From the NCBI GenBank assembly GCA_900544255.1, contig UQUM01000049.1, positions 1-12,553 of the forward strand: a stretch of DNA of 12,553 nt. The letters run 5' to 3'. The stretch is from an uncultured Sutterella sp. (GTDB lineage Bacteria > Pseudomonadota > Gammaproteobacteria > Burkholderiales > Burkholderiaceae_F). How positions within the stretch are numbered: the stretch's first letter is position 1; each line of letters starts with the position of its first letter. The notes beneath the pieces are model-generated. The model did no database searches, was not told where the DNA came from, and saw only the letters and a program-made list of their open reading frames with translations. Made by a program: the position numbers and the translations under genes. Shown here one piece after another: positions 1 to 5,988 of this stretch.

Positions 1-62
1 AGCGCCTAATGCTATATAGGCTATTCTCAAATCGTTAAATGCCCTCGGTCGGCAAAAAAATG

Positions 63-79
63 CCCCCCCCCCCCCCCCC
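63..79. repeat. C17 homopolymer run
   Basis: The sequence shows 17 uninterrupted C, preceded by A7-TG and followed by GG. It lies 33 bp past the stop of the minus-strand gene at 112-948 and 62 bp from the left window edge. Runs this long are highly slippage-prone, and in betaproteobacteria (Bordetella fim promoters, Neisseria surface genes) they act as phase-variation tracts. Here it is intergenic as far as can be seen; a leftward gene starting beyond the edge would have it upstream. The exact length may vary between reads or cells. Confidence 0.9.
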
Positions 80-111
80 GGAAGGGAAGCGGCAGTCAGC
101 GACGGGCGCAA

Positions 112-948
112 TCAGAATTTCATCAGGTCGGCGTCGTTTTTAGGCGTAACTGGCGCGGCAGAGTGTTGACTCGCTTCGTCGGCGGGGAGGAGCTCGAGAA
201 AACTTCCGAAGAGTTTCTCGAGGTCGGAAAGCGATTCGTTGGGAGCGGCGGCTTCGGGCGCGGCCTTGATGCCGCCCACGGAAAGTTGTACCCACTGCGC
301 CGCGAACTTGAAGCCCCGAAGATCGAAATAGAGATCCGTTTTGGCCGTGAAGTTTCCTGAGAGTCGGACGGTGAGGAGTCCCCCCGTCGTCATTTGGGGA
401 AGCAGTTTTTCGCTCCCTTCCAAATAGATGCCGTCCTTGGTGGAGTGAACCTTCAAAGTCGTTGCTTCGTTCTTGTCGACGCGCGCCGTCACGGTATTGC
501 CGAAGAAGGCTGAAACCGCCATGGAGTCAAAGAGCGACAGAAAGGGAATGCTCTTTAAGTTCAAAAGATTGGGTACCCGCAGGTAAAGGCCTCCGACGGC
601 TTTACTGTCAGCAGAGAACGTGAGCGTCACCTCCATCGGTTGATCGCTTACTTTGAGGGCTTCGATTGACGTTTTTGATACGGAAACCGTGGTGACGTCG
701 GTGACGGTGTCGTGGTTTTTGCTGAGCGTCCAGCCGGCGGATTCGGCGTCTTTGGCGAATTTATCTAATGGCGACGTCGTTGTGACGGAGGTCGTTTGAG
801 CCGAATTTTCGGCCAGGCACGCCTTCATGCAGGCGAGGTAATCCTGCGGCGCTTTGACGTCGCGGCAGGCCGGACAGTCCGCGGCGGCGACGGAACCCGC
901 GCCGACTGCGCTGAGAAGAAGGGCGGAAAGGGAGGTACGGAGCGTCAT
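112..948 (-). CDS. Exported protein of unknown function
   Basis: This is a 278-residue protein that I do not recognise as a named family. It begins with a classical Sec signal peptide (Arg4, hydrophobic core at about 5-20, likely cleavage near A22/A23), so it should act in the periplasm or be secreted. The mature N-terminus has a paired-cysteine pattern, C25-x2-C28-x11-C40-x3-C44, which could form two disulfides or a small helical hairpin. The rest (about residues 55-245) alternates short polar and hydrophobic stretches rich in Thr, Val and Leu, suggesting beta structure, and lacks membrane segments after the signal. It starts 5 bp after the stop of the upstream lipoprotein gene on the same strand, so the two are probably co-transcribed and may work together in the envelope. 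Its Shine-Dalgarno is weak (AAAG), which fits translational coupling. No clear terminator follows, only the C17 run. Confidence 0.75.
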   Translation of the reverse strand: MTLRTSLSALLLSAVGAGSVAAADCPACRDVKAPQDYLACMKACLAENSAQTTSVTTTSPLDKFAKDAESAGWTLSKNHDTVTDVTTVSVSKTSIEALKVSDQPMEVTLTFSADSKAVGGLYLRVPNLLNLKSIPFLSLFDSMAVSAFFGNTVTARVDKNEATTLKVHSTKDGIYLEGSEKLLPQMTTGGLLTVRLSGNFTAKTDLYFDLRGFKFAAQWVQLSVGGIKAAPEAAAPNESLSDLEKLFGSFLELLPADEASQHSAAPVTPKNDADLMKF

Positions 949-953
949 GGTCT

Positions 954-1460
954 TTACGGCATCAAATCGTTGTCATAGAAATAATAGGCGTCCTGCGGCA
1001 GGAGTCGGACAGCTCGTTCGAGACACGGCAGGTAGAGGTCGTCATGCGCTTTTTGGGCTTCAGCAGCTGCGGCGGCAGCCTCTTTTTCTTTCGCCGTTTC
1101 CGCCGTGCGGTCGATCGCTACCGGAATATCGCGGCAGTCCTGAACGTCACGCCATCTCGGTCGCGTGTCGCAGTGTTGGTTGCCGTGTTTGTCGCGCCAG
1201 CAATCCGTGTGGCTTCCGTCGGGGATACGAACCCAGCGGCAGTCGCGGTGCAGAAGGTAGCCGCGTCGGAGATTTTCGCGGGCTGTGGCGGCAGCGTCTG
1301 CGTAAGTTTCGTATTGAGACGCGAGGGATTTCACCTGCGGCGCATTGCGGCAGACGGTTTCGGCGCGTTGCTGCGGCGTCATTTCAATGAAGTCGTCGAG
1401 CGTCGTGCAACCCGATAGGAACGCAGTGACGGTAATCGTGGAAAGGAGCAGTTTTCTCAT
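954..1460 (-). CDS. Cysteine-rich lipoprotein of unknown function
   Basis: This is a 168-residue predicted lipoprotein. The signal peptide ends in a textbook lipobox, L-S-G-C, with the lipidated Cys at position 18 followed by Thr-Thr, so outer-membrane sorting is likely. The mature part has six further cysteines; four of them sit within about 35 residues (C74, C87, C97, C108) alongside His, Trp and Arg residues, which could mean disulfides or metal binding. An alanine/glutamate/lysine-rich helix (about 120-140) follows. I do not recognise the family. It is the first gene of a two-gene operon with the exported protein 5 bp downstream. No Shine-Dalgarno is visible before the ATG, but the lipoprotein signal fixes the start. 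A TACAAT hexamer (reverse complement of 1493-1498) could be its -10 box, without a good -35. Confidence 0.78.
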   Translation of the reverse strand: MRKLLLSTITVTAFLSGCTTLDDFIEMTPQQRAETVCRNAPQVKSLASQYETYADAAATARENLRRGYLLHRDCRWVRIPDGSHTDCWRDKHGNQHCDTRPRWRDVQDCRDIPVAIDRTAETAKEKEAAAAAAEAQKAHDDLYLPCLERAVRLLPQDAYYFYDNDLMP

Positions 1461-1587
1461 GTGCGGCGGGCCCGAGGAAAGTGAGTGAAGGGATTGTACA
1501 AGCGGTCGGTAATTCAGAATTCGACATTTGGGTGGACAAGGAGGATTCAGTCATGTGTCGTTACGATTCTTTGCTTGACTGAACGTT

Positions 1588-1613
1588 TTGTCAGAAACTG
1601 ATTGCTCTATAGT
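1588..1613 (+). promoter_or_regulatory. Weak sigma-70-like promoter before SIMPL gene
   Basis: TATAGT (1608-1613, five of six to the -10 consensus) lies about 49 bp upstream of the ATG at 1662. TTGTCA (1588-1593, five of six to -35) precedes it, but the spacer is only 14 bp, below the usual 16-18. A TTGACT at 1575-1580 is too far away. This is the best candidate in the divergent 201-bp gap but is weakly supported. Confidence 0.3.
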
Positions 1614-1661
1614 GAAGCGGTGTTCTCAGGATAGCCTATGACTCATGCTCGGGAGATTATT

Positions 1662-2375
1662 ATGGAAATGAAATCAGTTACCGCCAGCATCATTCTCGCC
1701 GTCGGCATTGCGGGTGGTGCCGCCCTGTTGGGCAGTCAACTCTCTGACGGTATTGAGAGCTTCGTGAACCGCGACCGCATCGTGACGGTAAAGGGGCTCG
1801 CAGAACGCGAAGTAAAAGCCGACCGCGTCATTTGGCCCGTGGGTTACCGCGAGCTTGGCAACGACCTGCAGGACGTCTACAAACAGATCGAAGTCCGGCA
1901 GAACCAGGTGCTGGCGTTTCTCAGAAACGCGGGGCTCACGGACGCAGAGATCTCCGTGACGGCTCCCAAGGTCTCAGACGCACAGGCCGAAGGTTACGGA
2001 AGTCAGGATAAGAAGTTCCGTTACAACATGGTGCAGAGCATTACGGTGACGACCGACAAGGTGGATCTGGTGCTAGACCTCATGAAGCGGCAGAGTGAAC
2101 TCATAAAGGACGGCGTGGCGCTCGCGAACGACTACAGTTGGCAGACGTCGTACCAATTCACGGGGCTAAATACCATCAAGCCCGCCATGATTGAAGAAGC
2201 GACGAAAAACGCTCGGACGGCAGCCGAGAAGTTTGCCGGGGACTCCGGCAGTACTTTGGGGAAGATTCGCCGTGCGAACCAAGGCCAGTTCTCTATTTCC
2301 GACCGCGACGGCTTCACGCCGTACCTCAAGAACGTGCGCGTAGTGACGACGGTGGAGTATTTCCTCAAGGATTGA
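1662..2375 (+). CDS. SIMPL (DUF541) domain protein, membrane-anchored
   Basis: This is a 237-residue SIMPL-domain protein. One hydrophobic segment (about residues 5-25, Ala/Ile/Gly-rich) serves as an uncleaved anchor or signal peptide; the remainder should face the periplasm. The family signature is visible after it: a V-x-V-x-G-x-A-E beta strand (VTVKGLAEREV) starting the domain, then the long helix with the N-Q-V-L-A-F-L pattern and the conserved ending in which the V-x-V-T-T-V strand closes the protein. SIMPL proteins are widespread envelope proteins without an agreed biochemical role; some are linked to oxidative stress. I chose the ATG at 1662 because GGGAG lies 6 nt upstream; an in-frame ATG at 1638 would add eight polar residues ahead of the anchor and has no better ribosome site. 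It converges with the acyltransferase gene, 72 bp away. Confidence 0.88.
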   Translation: MEMKSVTASIILAVGIAGGAALLGSQLSDGIESFVNRDRIVTVKGLAEREVKADRVIWPVGYRELGNDLQDVYKQIEVRQNQVLAFLRNAGLTDAEISVTAPKVSDAQAEGYGSQDKKFRYNMVQSITVTTDKVDLVLDLMKRQSELIKDGVALANDYSWQTSYQFTGLNTIKPAMIEEATKNARTAAEKFAGDSGSTLGKIRRANQGQFSISDRDGFTPYLKNVRVVTTVEYFLKD

Positions 2376-2399
2376 GGTTTCACCGAGTGAATCATCCGT

Positions 2400-2435
2400 C
2401 GGTGCCGCCGTTTTTGTGGAAAAGCGGCGGCACTG
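2400..2435. terminator. Strong hairpin between convergent genes
   Basis: GTGCCGCCG (2402-2410) pairs perfectly with CGGCGGCAC (2425-2433). T5 and AAAAG extend the stem inward to a GTGG loop (2416-2419), with one T-G wobble, and a wobble and a C-G pair extend it outward, giving about 16 bp. It sits between two converging stop codons and is probably a bidirectional terminator, although neither arm is followed by a long T run. Confidence 0.6.
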
Positions 2436-2447
2436 TCGTATCGGTGG

Positions 2448-4328
2448 TTATCGGAAGATCGGATCGAGCCACACGCCGTCGGTTTTAAGCCGCATCGGCT
2501 GCAGATGATCGTCGTCCTTGTACCACTTTAAAAGATTGCATTGACCGTCGGGGCAGACGAACGTTTCCGGACGGATGAAGGTGACGTTGGGGATGCCGGC
2601 GAGTGCCGCTTCCACGGCGTCGTTACCCTGTTTCCAACTGTCGTCCTTGGGGTACGGCAGCACGTAGTTTGTTTTGGTGCGCCACCGCGACAGGTGCCGT
2701 AGGGGATCGAATTCGCCTTGGCGTCCCGGCTCTTCCACCCACGGGTAATCGAGCAGGATAAAGACCTTCAGGTCGGGGCGTTCGGCAATGAGGGCTTTCA
2801 GGTCATCGAGCCCTTGGCGGAATTCCTTCGTGAAGCTTTTCAGGTACCACACCCACTTTTCTCCGATCGCAACCGTTTTCACGCGGGGATCGGCCATCAG
2901 GTGATAAAGTGCCGCAGCTTCAGCCTTGCAACCTTCTTTTGAAAACATCACGCACCCCGTACGACCGATGAAACCGACGTTGCGACCGGTGTCGATGCTC
3001 AACTTCTCGGCGCGTGCGTAGTACTGCACGGTGTGGGAGTCGCCCGCAAAAATGACGGACGGGAATTCCGTGGGGGTCGGAGTTGCAATGCGCACGCTTT
3101 CGTACGTGAAGCTCGCTGCATGGTTAAACGGCGTCCATTCGCCGACTTCACGGACTTTCTGCAATTCCATAAAGGCTTGGCTTCGTTCGGGAAAGCCCTT
3201 TTTTAACTGCAGCACTTTGCCGCCCGCAAACGTGAGAACGAGTGCGAGAAGGAGTCCGGTGACGAGCCACTTGCCGAACCGTTTCGTTCGGCGCATCGGC
3301 TGTTCCACAAAGCGATAGACGGCGGCAGAAAGCAAAAAACTCAGCGCGAGTACCGCACCGATGACGGACTTTGGCGCCTGCGGTTCGCAGATAAAGAGAA
3401 ACGCGAGAAGCGGCCAGTGCCAAAGGTAGAGCGAGTAGCTGATGAGTCCCACAAACGTCATCGAGCGCCACGAAAGCAGTGTGCGGTTCACGAGGGCATC
3501 GGGCTGCGCGGCGATGAGGAGTGCGGCCCCGGTGACGGGAATGAGCGTGACCCAGCCGGGATGCCCATATTTTGTGCGGTAAAGCGCCATGGAGCCGGCA
3601 ATGAAGACGAGTCCCAGAAGGCTCGCTGCGTTTCTTACCCAAAGGGCCAGACGCCGGAAGTCAAAGAGTCCGAATGTTTCGACGGCGGCAAGGAGAATGC
3701 CGGCGCCGAGTTCCCAAAAGCGTGTAAGAGGAAAGTAGAACGCCGTGTTTTTGTCGGGCGTCATGAGGCAGGCTTCCAGCGAACATACGGTGATGAGGAC
3801 GACCGCCGTCACCATCAGGAATTTCGACTTCCAAAAACGCCACAACACGGTGCAGAGAATGGGAAAGACGATGTAGAACTGCTCTTCAATCGCAAGGCTC
3901 CACAGGTGCAGAAGGGGCTTTCGGAGTGCGTCTTCGGTGAAGTAGCCGATTTCTTTTAGAAGGCGAAAGTTCTGCACGAAGCCGGCGGAGGAGTAGATGT
4001 GTTTGCCGAGGTTCTTGAGTTCGTCCGGCAGCAGAAAGCACCATCCGAGCACGGCGACGAAGGTGAGGAGCAGGACGAGGTTCGGAACAATGCGTCGGAT
4101 GCGTTTGGCATAGAAGGTGCGGTAGCTGAAGGACTCGCTCTGCAGGCCGCGGAAGATGATGCCGGAAATGAGAAAGCCGGAGATCACAAAGAAGATGTCA
4201 ACGCCGAAAAATCCGCCGTGAAGGGCTTTCGGAAAAGCGTGGTAAACGAGAACCGGCAGGACGGCGAGAGCTCTCAGGCCGGTGATGTCATTACGCCAGA
4301 ATGCCGGCGTCGCGGGGGGGGTACTCAT
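2448..4328 (-). CDS. Acyltransferase-3/SGNH O-acyltransferase (OafA/YrhL type)
   Basis: This 626-residue integral membrane protein should transfer acetyl or acyl groups onto a surface glycan (LPS O-antigen, capsule or peptidoglycan); the acceptor cannot be told from sequence. The acyltransferase-3 half spans about residues 10-370 with roughly ten membrane segments. It carries the catalytic R-x10-H motif (R19, H30), FFGVDIFFVISGFLIS at 40-55, HLWSLAIEEQF at 141-151 and YSLYLWHWP at 298-306. The C-terminal half is an SGNH hydrolase-like domain: the nucleophile block GDSH lies at 429-432 and the Asp/His block DDDHL at 605-609. This two-domain layout and length match OafA-like enzymes. The start is firm: an in-frame TGA lies 12 codons upstream. 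There is no clear Shine-Dalgarno. Codons 3-5 (ACC CCC CCC) contain a C8 run, making the gene a candidate for phase-variable expression. A good promoter precedes it. Confidence 0.93.
   Translation of the reverse strand: MSTPPATPAFWRNDITGLRALAVLPVLVYHAFPKALHGGFFGVDIFFVISGFLISGIIFRGLQSESFSYRTFYAKRIRRIVPNLVLLLTFVAVLGWCFLLPDELKNLGKHIYSSAGFVQNFRLLKEIGYFTEDALRKPLLHLWSLAIEEQFYIVFPILCTVLWRFWKSKFLMVTAVVLITVCSLEACLMTPDKNTAFYFPLTRFWELGAGILLAAVETFGLFDFRRLALWVRNAASLLGLVFIAGSMALYRTKYGHPGWVTLIPVTGAALLIAAQPDALVNRTLLSWRSMTFVGLISYSLYLWHWPLLAFLFICEPQAPKSVIGAVLALSFLLSAAVYRFVEQPMRRTKRFGKWLVTGLLLALVLTFAGGKVLQLKKGFPERSQAFMELQKVREVGEWTPFNHAASFTYESVRIATPTPTEFPSVIFAGDSHTVQYYARAEKLSIDTGRNVGFIGRTGCVMFSKEGCKAEAAALYHLMADPRVKTVAIGEKWVWYLKSFTKEFRQGLDDLKALIAERPDLKVFILLDYPWVEEPGRQGEFDPLRHLSRWRTKTNYVLPYPKDDSWKQGNDAVEAALAGIPNVTFIRPETFVCPDGQCNLLKWYKDDDHLQPMRLKTDGVWLDPIFR
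4314..4321. repeat. G8/C8 run inside acyltransferase codons 3-5
   Basis: On the coding (minus) strand the gene begins ATG AGT ACC CCC CCC GCG, giving eight consecutive C. With nine C the frame reads 12 codons and meets TAA; with seven C it reads 17 codons and meets TGA. The eight-C state is therefore the only full-length one among these three. This is a typical contingency-tract arrangement at the extreme 5' end of a surface-modification gene. Confidence 0.85.
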
Positions 4329-4392
4329 ATGTTTTTGAAGGTTGATTGACCGACGAAAAAATCATCGGCTTCGATATTTTTTGAAAGGGCGG

Positions 4393-4421
4393 ATTGTAGG
4401 GGGAAAGTTGGGTGGTTTCAA
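4393..4421 (-). promoter_or_regulatory. Sigma-70 promoter of acyltransferase
   Basis: On the minus strand TTGAAA (4421-4416) and TACAAT (4398-4393) each match the consensus at five of six positions and are exactly 17 bp apart. The start site would be near 4386, leaving a leader of about 58 nt before the ATG at 4328. This is the best sigma-70 match noticed in the window. Confidence 0.72.
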
Positions 4422-4537
4422 TGGTCGAAATGTACGCAATTCGTCGGATAATCGTTACGAGGGAGTGGGGAGTCGCTTGTGGGCGGTATTTCCATCGGTA
4501 CGAGGTTCCGTGAGGTCTTTTTAAAAGAATCAATGGT

Positions 4538-4566
4538 TTGAACGGCACAAAAACGAGCTTTAAAAG
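4538..4566 (+). promoter_or_regulatory. Possible porin promoter
   Basis: TTGAAC (4538-4543) and TAAAAG (4561-4566) are separated by 17 bp; each matches the consensus at four of six positions. Transcription would start near 4573, putting the C9 run in the first 25-35 nt of the leader. The match is modest for a gene that should be strongly expressed, so the true promoter may lie elsewhere in the region. Confidence 0.28.
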
Positions 4567-4596
4567 CAGTGTGTTGTAAAGTTTTCTCAGGGTTTA

Positions 4597-4605
4597 CCCC
4601 CCCCC
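4597..4605. repeat. C9 run upstream of porin
   Basis: Nine uninterrupted C lie about 170 bp before the porin ATG. They are preceded by GGGTTTA, which can pair GGG with the first CCC. Five of the C can pair with GGGGG at 4632-4636 around the hairpin at 4610-4631. The run is long enough to slip during replication and could alter promoter spacing or leader folding. Confidence 0.85.
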
Positions 4606-4609
4606 GAGT

Positions 4610-4631
4610 TAGGAAAAATCACATTTTCCTA
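4610..4631. promoter_or_regulatory. Hairpin or palindromic operator in porin upstream region
   Basis: TAGGAAAA (4610-4617) and TTTTCCTA (4624-4631) are perfect inverted repeats around the 6-nt loop ATCACA. The adjacent C run (4601-4605) and G5 (4632-4636) can extend the stem across a four-base bulge. It may be an operator (DNA) or a leader stem-loop (RNA). Confidence 0.55.
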
Positions 4632-4663
4632 GGGGGTTTCGACCCTCAGAACTGAGAATGCCA

Positions 4664-4695
4664 GTGCCTGTAAGAAATTGAGAATCTCCAGGCAC
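4664..4695 (+). promoter_or_regulatory. Leader stem-loop 1 of porin mRNA
   Basis: GTGCCTG (4664-4670) pairs perfectly with CAGGCAC (4689-4695) across an 18-nt A-rich loop. It lies about 80 nt before the ATG, within the likely 5' untranslated region. Confidence 0.45.
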
Positions 4696-4705
4696 CGCCG
4701 CTCGG

Positions 4706-4727
4706 GGAGCGTTTCTAGTCACGCTCC
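4706..4727 (+). promoter_or_regulatory. Leader stem-loop 2 of porin mRNA
   Basis: GGAGCGT (4706-4712) pairs perfectly with ACGCTCC (4721-4727) around an 8-nt loop. It ends 46 nt before the ATG. A structured leader is common in abundant outer-membrane protein mRNAs, where it affects stability or small-RNA binding. Confidence 0.5.
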
Positions 4728-4773
4728 AGGACTACCGGGCGGCACCCAAATTCAACTTTTGGAGCACTCCATC

Positions 4774-5895
4774 ATGAAGAAGACTTTTGTTGCTGTCGCC
4801 GTTCTCGGCGCGTTTGCCGGTTCCGCGATGGCTGCCGATGTGACCCTCTACGGTAAGATCGACCTCGGCCTGCAGTATCAGCACCTCGACAACGGCACGA
4901 CGACCACGGATCAGTTCAAGGAAACCTCCGGCCAGAACTCCGGCTCCCGCTTCGGTTTGAAGGGCACGGAAGACCTCGGTAACGGTATGAAGGTTGGCTT
5001 CGTTCTCGAAAACGGTTTCTCTGCTGACGACGGCAAGATGGGCCAGGGTTCCCGCCTCTTCGGCCGTGAAGCTCAGATGTATTTGACGAGTGACTACGGT
5101 ACGTTGGGCTTCGGTCGTATGGGCGGCCTTTCTTCCGGCCTCGGCTCCTACAACATGAATTCCTTCATGGCGATGAGCACCGGCTGGGGCGACCAGGCTT
5201 CTAAGCTTTCCAACTTCGGTCTGAATCGCGACCGTTATGACAACAGCATCGTCTACCGTACGCCGAGCTTTGCCGGTTTCCAGGTGGCTGCTCAGTATTC
5301 CTTCAAGATGAACGGCCAGGAAGAAGTTCACACCCGTGCCAACCAGCGTTATGCCGCTTTGGGCGCCACGTATAAGAACGGCCCGTTTGCCGCTGGTTTG
5401 ATCGTTGATTCCATCTTCAACACCAATACTGCTACGGAAACCAACACGGAAGATACGCTGGGCGTGACCCTCGGTGCTTCTTATGACTTCGAAGTGGCGA
5501 AGGTTTTCGGTTTGGCTCAGTATGGCCAGAACGAAAACAAGTTCGGTGCTTTGAAGAACCGCGGATCCTCTACGGCTGCTACGACCGTGACCGACGAAGG
5601 TGTGACCGGCTACATGATCCAGTTGGGTATGACGGCTCCGGTTCTCGGCGGCACGGCTTATGCCACGGTCAACTACTCTGACGCTGAATCCGATCTTGAC
5701 AAGACTGTCGGTACGACCGGTTCTCAGGACTTCACGGGTTACGGCGTGGCTCTCGGCTACACCTACAACCTCAGCAAGCGTACCTACGTTTACACGTACG
5801 CCGGCTACAACGAACTGAAGACGGAAACCGAAGGCGCAGCCGACAAGAAGGACAAGAACACCGAATTCGGCTTCGGCATGGTTCACAGCTTCTAA
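4774..5895 (+). CDS. General outer-membrane porin (Gram-negative porin family)
   Basis: This 373-residue porin forms a trimeric beta-barrel channel for small hydrophilic solutes in the outer membrane. The signal peptide MKKTFVAVAVLGAFAGSAMA is cleaved after A20, leaving the classic first strand ADVTLYGKIDLGL. The conserved block SRFGLKGTEDLGNGMKVGF appears in the second and third strands, as in Burkholderia and Neisseria porins. The protein ends in Phe after an aromatic/hydrophobic alternation (GMVHSF), the signal recognised by the BAM complex. Length fits the family. I placed the start at 4774, not the in-frame ATG at 4678, because GGAG lies 9 nt upstream and the signal peptide starts exactly there. 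Codon use is more restricted than in neighbouring genes (for example frequent GGC/GGT, AAG, AAC, CGT), as expected for an abundant protein. It has a structured leader and its own terminator. Confidence 0.95.
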   Translation: MKKTFVAVAVLGAFAGSAMAADVTLYGKIDLGLQYQHLDNGTTTTDQFKETSGQNSGSRFGLKGTEDLGNGMKVGFVLENGFSADDGKMGQGSRLFGREAQMYLTSDYGTLGFGRMGGLSSGLGSYNMNSFMAMSTGWGDQASKLSNFGLNRDRYDNSIVYRTPSFAGFQVAAQYSFKMNGQEEVHTRANQRYAALGATYKNGPFAAGLIVDSIFNTNTATETNTEDTLGVTLGASYDFEVAKVFGLAQYGQNENKFGALKNRGSSTAATTVTDEGVTGYMIQLGMTAPVLGGTAYATVNYSDAESDLDKTVGTTGSQDFTGYGVALGYTYNLSKRTYVYTYAGYNELKTETEGAADKKDKNTEFGFGMVHSF

Positions 5896-5903
5896 TCACC
5901 TGA

Positions 5904-5915
5904 CCGCTTAAGCGG
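5904..5915. repeat. 12-bp perfect palindrome after porin stop
   Basis: CCGCTTAAGCGG begins 8 bp after the porin TAA and precedes the terminator. It may be an mRNA 3' protective stem, or have no separate function. Confidence 0.45.
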
Positions 5916-5931
5916 TAGCTGGTTAAGTTTT

Positions 5932-5963
5932 AAGCCCTCGTTCCTCACGGTTCGGGGGCTTTT
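5932..5963 (+). terminator. Rho-independent terminator of porin
   Basis: AAGCCCTCG (5932-5940) pairs with CGGGGGCTT (5953-5961) with one wobble around a 12-nt loop. The second arm runs into TTTT (5960-5963). It ends 25 bp before the next ATG, so the downstream gene is likely transcribed separately or by readthrough. Confidence 0.85.
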
Positions 5964-5988
5964 CAATTCTTCGCCCCGGAGTTTTTCC

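Larger units (their letters stand above)
4329..4773. other. 445-bp divergent region between acyltransferase and porin
   Basis: No credible gene is seen here. It holds the leftward acyltransferase promoter (4393-4421), a possible rightward porin promoter (4538-4566), the C9 run (4597-4605), and at least three inverted repeats in the porin leader. TTCTCAG at 4584-4590 is also repeated inverted as CTGAGAA at 4652-4658, so the C9 run and the first hairpin could be enclosed in one larger fold. CTCAG-AA-CTGAG at 4645-4656 is a competing local hairpin. The part from 4400 to 4530 shows nothing I can assign. Confidence 0.6.

Noticed and set aside
854..1418. Open frames of 178 and 124 codons on the plus strand opposite the lipoprotein gene
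   Set aside because: They are arginine- and glycine-rich shadows of GC-rich coding DNA, without ribosome sites; the lipobox and operon spacing support the minus strand.
4291..4548. An 85-codon minus-strand open frame covering the acyltransferase start
   Set aside because: It begins upstream of the good sigma-70 promoter, its product resembles nothing, and it overlaps the acyltransferase start in another frame.
4678..4773. N-terminal extension of the porin from the ATG at 4678
   Set aside because: It would put 32 polar/basic residues before a perfect signal peptide, overlaps the leader hairpins, and has no good ribosome site, unlike the ATG at 4774.
4732..5886. A 384-codon open frame antisense to the porin
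   Set aside because: It mirrors the strongly biased codon use of the porin; its product has no signal, motif or ribosome site, while the porin is unmistakable.
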